A stretch of DNA of 64,000 bases from Allobosea sp. UNC402CLCol (GTDB lineage: Bacteria; Pseudomonadota; Alphaproteobacteria; Rhizobiales; Beijerinckiaceae). Below are positions 53,736 to 62,501 of this stretch, in pieces. The stretch is taken from assembly GCF_000745475.1 (NCBI RefSeq), contig NZ_JQJJ01000010.1, positions 124,001 through 188,000 on the forward strand, read 5' to 3'. Position 1 is the stretch's first letter; each line of letters opens with the position of its first letter. Position numbers and translations under genes: made by a program. The notes below the pieces were generated by a model, which did no database searches, had not been told where the DNA came from, and saw nothing but the letters and a program-made list of their open reading frames with translations.

Positions 53736-55067
53736 TCAGGACGACTTCTCGCAGGACTCCGAGCGCTTCGGCCAGTTGCCGGCCTTCTCGACATAGTCCT
53801 TGGCGTTGGATTCGATGAGCGGACGGACCTCGTCCTTCATCGGCTCGACCCAGTCGGCCTTCTTGGTCCATTTGGTGCCGTCCCACTCGGAGACGAACAT
53901 CTTGCTGTGGCCGGAATGGTCGGTGCAGGAGATCGTCGTCGGCGTGACGAAGCCGCCGAGCCCGATCTCCTTCAGGCGCGCCTCGGTCAGGTTGAGCGAT
54001 TCCAGGCCGCGGCGCATGTCCTGCGCGTCGATCACCTTCTTGCCGGTGAGCTTCTGCGCGTTGCGGACGCCCTCGACGACGAGCATCGCGTTGTAGACGC
54101 CGCGGTTGTAGAGGGCCTCGCCGACCTTTTCCTTCGGCGTCGTGCTTTTGCCCTTGTCGACCACGAATTTCAGGATGTCCTGCATCGCGGGCGCCTCGGT
54201 GCCGGCGAGCGTCCAGCTCAGCGAAGAGTAGCCCTTGGCCTGCTCGCCGCCGGCACGGGCGTCGTCGTCGCCGCCGGCCCACCAGACGCCGACGAACTTG
54301 TTCATCGGGAAGTTGTTCTTGGCGGCTTCCTTGACCGCGGTCGGGTTCATCGCCCCCCAGCCCTGGTTGTAGAGGAAGTCGGGCCGGTCACGCCGGATCG
54401 AGAGCCAGAGCGAGCCCTGGTTCTGCATGTCGGCCGCCGCCACCGGATAGAGCTTCAGCTCGAAGCCGTATTTCTTGGCGAGGTTCTCCAGAACCGGGAT
54501 CGGCTCCTTGCCGAAGGGTGCGTCGAGATGGATCAGGCCGAGCTTCTTGCCCTTGAGCTTGTCGAGGCCGCCGAGCTCGGCCGCCATGTGCTTCACCATG
54601 ACGGAGGCGCCGTCCCAATAGGTGAAGGGCGGGATGAAGACCCAGGGGAAGTTCGTGCCGTCGGCCGAAGCGGAGAGGCCATAGGCCATCGACAGGATCG
54701 GGATCTTGTCGACATGGGCGCGCGGGATCGCGGCGAGCGTCGCGCCGGTCGACCAGGGCGAGTAGACGATGGTGTTCTTCGCCTTGGCCTGCTCGTAGCA
54801 CTCGATCGACTTCTTGGTGTCGTAGCCGGTCTCGCATTCCTCGTAGATGACCTTGACGCCGTTCACGCCGCCGTCGCGCTCGTTGATCATCGTGATGTAG
54901 TCGCGCATGCCGTCGCCGATCGGGATGCCTGAGCCCGAGAACGGGCCGGTGCGATAGGCGTTGTTGGCGAAATAGACGCTGTCCTGCGCATAACCCGGCG
55001 CGACGATGGCGGTGGCGGCCAAAAGGGCCCCGAGTCCGGCAGCTTTCATCAACTTGCTCGTCTTCAT
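53736..55067 (-). CDS. Branched-chain-type (HAAT) periplasmic binding protein
   Basis: The 443-residue binding protein has a signal peptide ending PGYA (about residue 27) and a LivJ/LivK type-I fold: FSGSGIPIGDGMRDYITMIN, GVNGVKVIYEECETGYDTKKS, YSPWSTGATLAAI, GWGAMNPTAVKEAAKNN and VGVWWAGGDDD. In Rhizobiales, this subgroup appears in clusters with acyl-CoA ligases rather than with amino acid genes. The ligand is therefore more likely a fatty or aromatic carboxylate; this is inferred from context. The ATG at 55067 has GGAGGAAG just upstream and starts the signal peptide. Confidence 0.9.
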   Translation of the reverse strand: MKTSKLMKAAGLGALLAATAIVAPGYAQDSVYFANNAYRTGPFSGSGIPIGDGMRDYITMINERDGGVNGVKVIYEECETGYDTKKSIECYEQAKAKNTIVYSPWSTGATLAAIPRAHVDKIPILSMAYGLSASADGTNFPWVFIPPFTYWDGASVMVKHMAAELGGLDKLKGKKLGLIHLDAPFGKEPIPVLENLAKKYGFELKLYPVAAADMQNQGSLWLSIRRDRPDFLYNQGWGAMNPTAVKEAAKNNFPMNKFVGVWWAGGDDDARAGGEQAKGYSSLSWTLAGTEAPAMQDILKFVVDKGKSTTPKEKVGEALYNRGVYNAMLVVEGVRNAQKLTGKKVIDAQDMRRGLESLNLTEARLKEIGLGGFVTPTTISCTDHSGHSKMFVSEWDGTKWTKKADWVEPMKDEVRPLIESNAKDYVEKAGNWPKRSESCEKSS

Positions 55068-55171
55068 GGACTTCCTCCGTTCGTTTCCTCCGGGGCCGGT
55101 TCCAGCCGGTCCCGTCTTGCTTTTCGCCGGCGCTTCTGGCGTGCCGGTCGTTTGTTGGACTCTCTCCCGCC

Positions 55172-56251
55172 TCAGTACGGGAAGGGCCATGTCCGCAATT
55201 TCTGCTTGCCGATCTGCCAGAGCCTTGCGAGGCCGTGCGGCTCGACGATCAGGAAGGTGATGATCAGCGCGCCCACCAGCATGAAGGTGACGTGCTCGGC
55301 CGCGGCGCCGCCGATCGGGACGCCCAGCGCCGGCAGGCCGAATTTCAGCGCCGTCGGCAGCACCGAGAGGAAGGCCGCCCCGAAGAAGGAGCCGATCAGC
55401 GAGCCCAATCCGCCGATGATGACCATGAACAGGATGCTGAAGGACAGCCGGATCGAAAACACGTCCGCCGCCTCGCCGCCGCCGTACCAGAGGAAGATCA
55501 TCATCGCGCCGGCAACCCCGGCGAAATAAGAGGAGACGGCGAAGGCCATCAGCTTGGCGTTGAGCAGCTTGATGCCCATGAGCTCCGCGGCGATGTCCAT
55601 GTCGCGCACCGCCATCCAGGAGCGGCCGAGCTTGCCATGGACCAGGTTCGAGGCGAACCAGGTCAGCACCACGACCAGGCCGAGGCAGACGAAATAGCGC
55701 GTCTCCGGGGTGGCGGATGCGCCCGTGAGCGGGATATCGAAGAGGGTGCGCTGCGGCACCTCGATCGCGCCCGAGGCGTTGTAGTTGAACAGCCAGGGCA
55801 CGCGCACGAAGGCCCATTGCAGGAAGAACTGCGCGGCGAGCGTCGCGACCGCGAGGTAGAAGCCCTTGATGCGCAGCGAGGGCAGGCCGAAGAGCACGCC
55901 GATGCCGGCCGAGAACAGCCCCGAGAGCAGGATCAGGACGATGATGTTCACGCCCGGGAACAGCGTCGTCAGCTTGTAGCAGCTATAGGCGCCGACCCCC
56001 ATGAAGGCGGCAGTGCCAAGCGAGATCAGCCCGGTATAGCCGGTGAGGATGTTGAGCCCGATCGCCGCCAGCGAGAAGACGAGGAAGGGGATCATCACCG
56101 AGGCGATGAAGAAGTCGCTGCCGAAGAAGGGAATGGCGACGAGGGCGATCGCCAGAATGACGGCGATGCCGATCCGGTCCTCCCGGAGCGGGAAGACGCC
56201 CATATCGGCGGCGTAGGTGGATTTGTATTGGCCGGCCTCACGGTAGAGCAT
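55172..56251 (-). CDS. livM: LivM-like ABC permease
   Basis: The 359-residue inner-membrane permease has about ten membrane segments (IGIAVILAIALVAIPFFGSDF, GLNILTGYTGLISLGTAAFMGVGAYSCY) and the typical GLPSLRIKGFYLAVATLAAQ loop. Its C-terminus is cytoplasmic. It pairs with the LivH-like permease encoded 12 bases upstream in the transcript to form the channel. The gene is followed by the binding-protein gene after a 104-base spacer that contains the latter's ribosome-binding site. Confidence 0.92.
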   Translation of the reverse strand: MLYREAGQYKSTYAADMGVFPLREDRIGIAVILAIALVAIPFFGSDFFIASVMIPFLVFSLAAIGLNILTGYTGLISLGTAAFMGVGAYSCYKLTTLFPGVNIIVLILLSGLFSAGIGVLFGLPSLRIKGFYLAVATLAAQFFLQWAFVRVPWLFNYNASGAIEVPQRTLFDIPLTGASATPETRYFVCLGLVVVLTWFASNLVHGKLGRSWMAVRDMDIAAELMGIKLLNAKLMAFAVSSYFAGVAGAMMIFLWYGGGEAADVFSIRLSFSILFMVIIGGLGSLIGSFFGAAFLSVLPTALKFGLPALGVPIGGAAAEHVTFMLVGALIITFLIVEPHGLARLWQIGKQKLRTWPFPY

Positions 56252-56263
56252 GGTTCCGGCTCC

Positions 56264-57337
56264 TCAGATGCGTTCGATGATCTTGTCGCCGAACAGGCCC
56301 TGCGGCCGGAACAGCAGGAAACCCAGGGCGATGAAATAGGCGAGCCAGCTCTCGATGCCGCCGCCGACCAGCGGGCCCCAGTAGAACTCGCCGAGCTTCT
56401 CGCCGATGCCGATGATGAGGCCGCCGACGATGGCGCCGGGGATCGAGGTGAAGCCGCCGAGGATCAGCACCGGCAGCGCCTTCAGCGCCACGATCTCGAG
56501 CGCGAAGGACACGTCCGAGCGGGCGCCCCACATGATGCCGGTGATCAGCGCGACGATGCCAGCGGTGAACCAGACGATCACCCAGATCTGGTTGAGCGAG
56601 ATGCCGACCGAGAGGGCAGCCTTGTGGCTGTCGGCAACGGCCCTGAGCGCCCGGCCGATGCGGGTGTACTGGAAGAAGGCGGCGAGCGCGGCGATCATCA
56701 GCGAGGCGATGACGGCAGCCGCGATGTCGATCTTCTGCAGCGAGACCAGCCCGCCGAGGATTTGCAGGTCGATCGCGCCCTTGGGCAGATAGAGCTGGTC
56801 GGCGATCATCTGCTTGGGATTGCCGCCGAAAAGCGCCTCGCCGAAGCCGATCAGGAAATAGGTGATGCCGAAGGTTGCCATGAACAGGATGATGTCGGGC
56901 TGGTTGACCAGGGGCCTGAGCACCACGCGTTCGATGGCCACGGCCAGCGCGAACATCACGCCGAGCGTGATGATGACGGCGAGAAAGGCCGGCACGCCCT
57001 TCTCGTAGAGGCCGACCAGCGTCAGGGCCGCGAACACCACCATGATGCCCTGGGCGAAGTTGAACACCCCCGAAGCCTTGAAGATCAGCACGAAGCCGAG
57101 CGCGATCAGGGCATAGAGCACGCCGGAGACGAGCCCTTCCCAGATCGTCTGCACCAGCAGGTCGGGCGCCTGGGCCATCTGCCGGAATGGGTCGACGAAG
57201 ATCGCGTAGAGCGTGTTGGAGGAATCGAGCCAAATGCCGGCGGCGAGCGCCACCACGATGGCGGCCAGGAGCAGGCCGAACTTGACCAGCGGGCTGGCGA
57301 GCAGGTTCGGAGCGGGGCGGGTGGCGATGTCGCTCAT
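56264..57337 (-). CDS. livH: LivH-like ABC permease
   Basis: The 357-residue inner-membrane permease carries the LivH signature LIALGFVLIFKASGVFNFAQG (A-L-G-x-x-L-I-F/Y-x-x-x-G-V-x-N-F-A-Q-G) near residue 80-100 and a coupling region ALRAVADSHKAALSVGI (K-A-A-L-x-V-G-I). There is an N-terminal extension of about 65 residues with one extra hydrophobic segment before the typical domain. It precedes livM in the transcript and follows the LivG-like ATPase by 13 bases. Confidence 0.92.
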   Translation of the reverse strand: MSDIATRPAPNLLASPLVKFGLLLAAIVVALAAGIWLDSSNTLYAIFVDPFRQMAQAPDLLVQTIWEGLVSGVLYALIALGFVLIFKASGVFNFAQGIMVVFAALTLVGLYEKGVPAFLAVIITLGVMFALAVAIERVVLRPLVNQPDIILFMATFGITYFLIGFGEALFGGNPKQMIADQLYLPKGAIDLQILGGLVSLQKIDIAAAVIASLMIAALAAFFQYTRIGRALRAVADSHKAALSVGISLNQIWVIVWFTAGIVALITGIMWGARSDVSFALEIVALKALPVLILGGFTSIPGAIVGGLIIGIGEKLGEFYWGPLVGGGIESWLAYFIALGFLLFRPQGLFGDKIIERI

Positions 57338-57350
57338 GTCTCCACGCTCC

Positions 57351-58162
<812 letters not shown>

Positions 58163-58166
<4 letters not shown>

Positions 58167-60145
58167 GCCGCCTTCGCCGTCGCCGGCGCTCCCTCGGCTG
58201 TCACGGGGTAGGTCTTGGCGTCGCGGACCTTGACGCGGGCCGAGATCACGCCCTTGCGCCCGTCCTCGAAGGTCACTTCGGTCGAGATGTCCGCCGCCTC
58301 CGAGCCGTCATAGAGCGCCGTCACCAGCGGGGCGTAGCGCTCGGCGATGAAGCCGCGCCGGACCTTCTGGGTGCGGGTCAGTTCGCCGTCGTCGGCGTCG
58401 AGTTCCTTGTGCAGGATGAGGAAGCGCTTGATCTGCGCACCGCCCATCATCGGCTCGGAGGCGAGCGAGCGGTTCACCTCGTCGATGTGCTTGGCGATCA
58501 TGTCGTAGACGAGATCGTGGCCGGCGAGCTCCTGATAGGAAGCGTAGACGACGTTGTGGCGCTCGGCCCAGTTGCCGACGGCGGTGAGATCGATGTTGAG
58601 CGCGACCGTGGCGTAGTCGCGGCCCTGGCCGAAGGCGACGACCTCCTTGATGTTCGGATAGAACTTCAGCTTGTTCTCGATGTATTTCGGCGGAAAAAGA
58701 TCGCCGTTGTTGAGCTTGCCGACATCCTTGGCGCGGTCGATGATCTTGAGGTGGCCGCCCTCGTCGAAGAAGCCGGCATCGCCCGAGCGGACATAGCCGT
58801 CCGCGGTCATCGTCTCGGCGGTCTTGTCCGGGTCCTTGTAGTAGCCGCCGAAGATCGAGGGCGAGCGGTAGAGCACCTCGCCATTGTCGTCGATGCGGAT
58901 CTCGACCATCGGCGCGGGCTTGCCGACGGTGTCGGCCTTGATCTCGCCATTGGGCTGCATGGTGATGTAGACCCCGGCTTCGGTCTGGCCGTAGAGCTGC
59001 TTCAGATTGACGCCGATCGAGCGGTAGAAGCGGAAAAGCTCGGGGCCGATCGCCTCGCCCGCGGTATAGCCGACCTTGATGTTGGTCAGGCCAAAGCGGT
59101 TGCGCAGGGGGCCGTAGACCAGGATGTCGCCGAGCCTGTAGAGCAGCCGGCCCTTCAGCGGCACGCTCTCGCCATTGAGGATCTGCTCGCCATAGCGTTT
59201 CGCGACGCCGAGGAAGTAGTGGAACATCCTCCGCTTGAGGGCGCCGGCATCCTCCATGCGCACCATGGTGATGGTCAGCATGGTCTCGAAGACGCGCGGC
59301 GGCGCAAAAGCGTAGGTCGTGCCGACCTCGCGGCGGTCGTCGATGACGGTCTCGGGGCTTTCCGGGCAGTTGACGCAGAAGCCGGCCAGCATCGCCTGCG
59401 CATAGGAGAAGACGTGGTCGCCGACCCAGGCGATCGGCAGATAGGCGATGACCTCGTCGCTCTCGTTCAGCCCGTCGAAGCTGCAGCCGATCTCGGCCGC
59501 GATCAGGATGTTGTAATGCGAGAGCATCACGCCCTTGGGCCGTCCGGTCGTGCCGGAGGTGTAGAGGATGATGCCGAGATCGGAGCCCTTGCCGGCTTCC
59601 ATCTCGCTTTGCAGGGCGGCGGCTTGCTGCGGGTCCTTCAGCGCCTTGGCGCCCGCCTGCATCACCGCCTCGATGGCGTGGAGCTTGCTGTGGTCGTAGT
59701 CGCGCAAGCCGCGCGGCTCGTCATAGAGCATGTGCCGGAGATGGGGCAGGCGCTCGGCGATCGAGAGGATCTTGTCGACCTGCTCCTGGTCCTGCACCAC
59801 GGCGAAGACCGCCTCGGCATGGTCGAGGACATAGGCCATCTCCTCGGCGACGCTGTCGGCATAAACAGGCACGGGGACGGCGCCGAGCCACTGCGCGGCG
59901 CACATCGACCAATAGAGCCTGGGTCGGTTGTAGCCGATGATGGCGACCTTCTCGCCGCGCTTCAGGCCGAGATCCTGCAAGCCCTTGGCGAAGCTGCGGA
60001 CATGCTCCGCCACCTCCGCCCAGTTCCAGGACTGCCAGATGCCGAGGTCCTTGTGCCGGAAGGCGACGCGCGCGGCGCGCTCCCTGGCATTGCGCAACAG
60101 CAATTTCGGAAAGGTGTCCGCCTCAACAGCGGTGCCGCTCGCCAC
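58163..60145 (-). CDS. Long-chain acyl-CoA synthetase (AMP-forming)
   Basis: The 660-residue AMP-forming ligase has the P-loop motif YTSGTTGRPKGVML (about 195-208), the adenylate motif YGQTEAGVY and YVRSGDAGFFDEGGHLKIIDRAKDV in the C-terminal domain. It resembles FadD-type long-chain acyl-CoA synthetases of about 600-660 residues. It opens the transcript and is translationally coupled to livG. Coupling of a CoA ligase with an importer suggests activation of the transported acid on entry (vectorial acylation). Ligand chain length or aromaticity cannot be read from sequence. Confidence 0.9.
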
Positions 60146-60419
60146 GATTGCGTTCTCCCTGTCGAGCCGCCATGCGTCGTGGCGACTTCAGCGGGCCGGT
60201 TTCCGGCCTCGTTCTCATGCCAGACTTGCAGGCGGCCATCATCCTTGCAAGGACCCGCTTGACAGACAATTCGCCTTTTGGTGACTATTGTCCCGCCGAA
60301 GTTTGCTTTTCACGCAGATGTGTTTCGTAGATTCTCTGCTTCGGCCCTGATTTTCCTCACGAATTCGGCAGATAGAATCGGCGGGCGGAACCGTGCCTGC
60401 GACGGTGGCGGACCGACTC

Positions 60420-60818
60420 ATGCTTCATCATCTGTCTTTCGGCGTTGCCGATATCGAGCGTGCCTGCGCCTTCTACGATGCTGTGCTGGCGCCGCTCGGT
60501 TATGTCAGGGTCTGGCAGGATCTGCGCCCGGGCGAGACAGGGCAGGCAGTTGGCTACGGCGCTCCTGGCGGCGGCGACAGGCTCGCGCTGAAGCACAGGC
60601 CGGAGGGACAGAAGCCGCCGGGGCCGGGGTTCCATCTCGCTTTCGCGGCGCCCGATCGCGCGGCCGTCGCTCGTTTTCACGAGGCCGCGCTCCGTCATGG
60701 CGGGCGGGACAATGGCGCGCCTGGCCTGCGCCCGCATTACGGGCCGCATTATTACGCGGCCTTTGTGGTGGATCCGGACGGCTACGCCATCGAAGCCGTC
60801 TTCAATGCGCCGGCCTGA
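60420..60818 (+). CDS. VOC-family (glyoxalase-like) protein
   Basis: The 132-residue protein is a single vicinal oxygen chelate domain. It starts HHLSFGVADIERACAFYDAVLAPLGY, with a mid-domain FHLAFAAPDRAAVARFHEAAL and the closing DPDGYAIEAVFN. Conserved metal-type positions are visible as H3, H-L near residue 71 and the E in A-I-E. This subgroup (often annotated as glyoxalase or lactoylglutathione lyase-like) has no proven reaction. I used the ATG at 60420, where homology starts; a GTG at 60393 would add nine residues. Confidence 0.88.
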   Translation: MLHHLSFGVADIERACAFYDAVLAPLGYVRVWQDLRPGETGQAVGYGAPGGGDRLALKHRPEGQKPPGPGFHLAFAAPDRAAVARFHEAALRHGGRDNGAPGLRPHYGPHYYAAFVVDPDGYAIEAVFNAPA

Positions 60819-60853
60819 CCGGCACGCCGCCGAAACCGTAGATCACTGTTTTC

Positions 60854-60899
60854 GCATCGGCTTTTCCCGAAAACCGCATTTCACTTTTCGAGCCGATGC
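60854..60899. repeat. Palindromic rhizobial element with GCATCGGCT/AGCCGATGC ends
   Basis: Inverted ends GCATCGGCT (60854-60862) and AGCCGATGC (60891-60899) enclose TTTCCCGAAAACCGCATTTCAC-like sequence, a pattern commonly seen between genes in Rhizobiales. It lies just after the VOC gene. Confidence 0.65.
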
Positions 60900-60925
60900 C
60901 TGATCTGTCGCCACGCCCCGCGCAA

Positions 60926-60960
60926 GAAAAAGGCCCGCCCCCGGTCAGGGGACGGGCCTC
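60926..60960 (-). terminator. Intrinsic terminator of the small secreted protein gene
   Basis: On the minus strand, GAGGCCCGTCCCC-tga-CCGGGGGCGGGCC is followed by TTTTTCTT. It lies 14 bases beyond the stop codon of the gene at 60974-61267. Confidence 0.82.
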
Positions 60961-60973
60961 TCAGGCTGGATGC

Positions 60974-61267
60974 TCAGTAGCGATAGCCGTGGTGGCGGCG
61001 ATAGCCATGCGCGGGCGCCCAGGGCGGCGGGCCGCCATGGCGGCGATAGCCGTAGCCGCGGTCATAGCCACGGCCATGGCGGAAGTGCCGCCGTTCCATG
61101 TTCCGCTGGATTTCCCAGTGGCGGTGCTCGCGGTTGTGGCGGGTGAACTCGGCCGGCAGCTTGTCGAGCTGTTCAGCCTGCGGGAGGCTCTGCGGTGCGG
61201 CGGCGCCGGCAGGGGCCGCGGCGAAGGCAGCCAGGGCCAGGCTGGCGGCAATCAGAAGCTTGCGCAT
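60974..61267 (-). CDS. Small secreted His/Arg/Gly/Tyr-rich protein
   Basis: The 97-residue protein has a clear signal peptide (MRKLLIAASLALAAFAAAPAGA) and a mature part of about 75 residues. The mature part has a short helical region (QAEQLDKLPAEFTRHNREH), then a tail rich in His, Arg, Gly and Tyr (RRHFRHGRGYDRGYGYRRHGG and more). Periplasmic proteins of this look are common and unnamed in Rhizobiales; metal or nucleic-acid binding is possible but not shown. It has its own terminator immediately downstream and appears monocistronic. Confidence 0.78.
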   Translation of the reverse strand: MRKLLIAASLALAAFAAAPAGAAAPQSLPQAEQLDKLPAEFTRHNREHRHWEIQRNMERRHFRHGRGYDRGYGYRRHGGPPPWAPAHGYRRHHGYRY

Positions 61268-61352
61268 CGAATATGTCCTTCTTTTGCATCGACTGAGAGG
61301 ATTTGAACAGCCCGGGTTGGAACCCCGCCTGAACGGTGTGTTCTGCTGGCGT

Positions 61353-61556
61353 TCAGCGAGGGCGGGAGGCGCTTTTCGCCATTGCGAGGCGGTGAAGCCG
61401 CTTGTCCCTTGCCGAAGAGCTTTCGATTCTGACGGGCTGGGCGGTCAAATCCGGCCACAGGCCGAAGCCGCGTTTCAGAACCTGTGTCTGCGCCGCGGCG
61501 TATTCCGCGGCCTGTTCGTTGATGCGTTTTGCGAAGGCTTCGAAGAACCAGAACAT
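61353..61556 (-). CDS. Small protein of unknown function (67 residues)
   Basis: Start at the ATG at 61556, giving a protein with a predicted amphipathic helix (MFWFFEAFAKRINEQAAEYAA), then QVLKRGFGLWPDLTAQPVRI and a basic tail (RDKRLHRLAMAKSASRPR). The opening helix with E-x-x-A-E-Y resembles the start of short phasin-like or helical regulator proteins, but I do not recognise a family. The longer frame (to 61712) runs into the end of the Crp/Fnr gene and is unlikely. Coding is supported mainly by composition; the ribosome-binding site is weak. Confidence 0.5.
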   Translation of the reverse strand: MFWFFEAFAKRINEQAAEYAAAQTQVLKRGFGLWPDLTAQPVRIESSSARDKRLHRLAMAKSASRPR

Positions 61557-61659
61557 TGTCTCAATCCCGTCGCGCCGGAGGGCGCCTCGGGAAGAGCAAC
61601 GCGCGAGGCGAGATTTTGTGCCGCCAGCTTGGCAGGCGCGGCGCTGGCCGATGATCCGG

Positions 61660-62334
61660 CTACGCCTCATAGCGCGCCAGCCGCTCGAGATCGATGATGG
61701 TGACGCTGCCATGGCCGAGCTCGATCAGGCCGAGCGAGGCCAGCTTCGCCAGCCCCTGATTGGCCATCTGCCGCGAGATGCCGGCGAGCATGCCGAGCTC
61801 CTCCTGTGAGACTGTGAGCGTGCGGTCGAGGTCGGGATAGAGGATCGGGTTGAACAGCCAGGCGAGGTTGCGGGCCAGCCGCCCGGTCGAATCGAGCGTG
61901 CGTTCGGTCTCGGCCAGCGAGATGAACTGGGCGAGGCGCTCGTTGAACTGGTGGACGAGGAAGCGGTTGAACGCGGCCGAATGCTCGAACAGCCACAAGA
62001 AGGTGGAGCGGCGCATCAGGGCGATCCTGGAATCGCGCAGCGCCACCAGCTCGTAGCGGCGTGGCTCGGCCTTGATCACCGTGCCCTCGCCGAACCAGGC
62101 GCCGGCGCGCAGGCCCGCGAGCGTCGCGGTCTTGCCGGATTTCGAGGTGGTGGCCATCTTGACCAGCCCCTCGGCCACGCCTGTCCAGGATTCCAGCCGG
62201 TCGCCGACATGGCAGATCGAGGCGTTCTTGCCGTAGCTCCTGAAACTGATGCCGCGCCGCGCCTCTTCGAATTCCGCTTCCGACAGATCGCGGGACCAGG
62301 AGGCGATGGCGCGCAGCTCTTCGGGGGCGATCAA
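61660..62334 (-). CDS. Crp/Fnr family transcriptional regulator
   Basis: The 224-residue regulator has an N-terminal cyclic-nucleotide-binding-type beta barrel (about 25-125, with GLVKMATTSKSGKTATLAGL and GAWFGEGTVIK) and a C-terminal winged helix (about 150-220, VSQEELGMLAGISRQMANQGL for the HTH, then GLIELGHGSVTIID). I see no N-terminal cysteine cluster of the Fnr iron-sulfur type, and the RxS/T cAMP-binding phosphate motif is not obvious, so the signal is unknown. It is encoded downstream of the ferredoxin oxidoreductase gene on the same strand, separated by two palindromes. Confidence 0.9.
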   Translation of the reverse strand: MIAPEELRAIASWSRDLSEAEFEEARRGISFRSYGKNASICHVGDRLESWTGVAEGLVKMATTSKSGKTATLAGLRAGAWFGEGTVIKAEPRRYELVALRDSRIALMRRSTFLWLFEHSAAFNRFLVHQFNERLAQFISLAETERTLDSTGRLARNLAWLFNPILYPDLDRTLTVSQEELGMLAGISRQMANQGLAKLASLGLIELGHGSVTIIDLERLARYEA

Positions 62335-62380
62335 GGTGGCGGTTATCCGGGTTGGCGGGGAGAGACTTCGGGCAGCGTGG

Positions 62381-62483
62381 CGTCATTCTCGGGCGAAGCG
62401 GAGCGTAGACCCGAGAATCTCCTTCAGGAAGGGGCTCCAGAGCCTGCTTGTCACGAGATGCTCGGGTCAAGCCCGAGCATGAC
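62381..62483. repeat. Two copies of the GTCAT-CTCGGG/CCCGAG palindrome
   Basis: The first copy (62381-62419) has CGTCATTCTCGGG, an insert and ACCCGAGAATC. The second (62458-62483) is ATGCTCGGG-tcaag-CCCGAGCATGAC. They lie between the oxidoreductase stop and the Crp/Fnr start on the minus strand and may separate the two transcripts. Confidence 0.8.
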
Positions 62484-62501
62484 GGCACAGAGCGTTGCCG
62501 G

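Noticed and set aside
60259..60291. A TTGACA box followed by TATTGT, as a promoter for the VOC gene
   Set aside because: The spacing is about 21 bases, too long for a standard sigma-70 promoter, and no closer -10 match is convincing.
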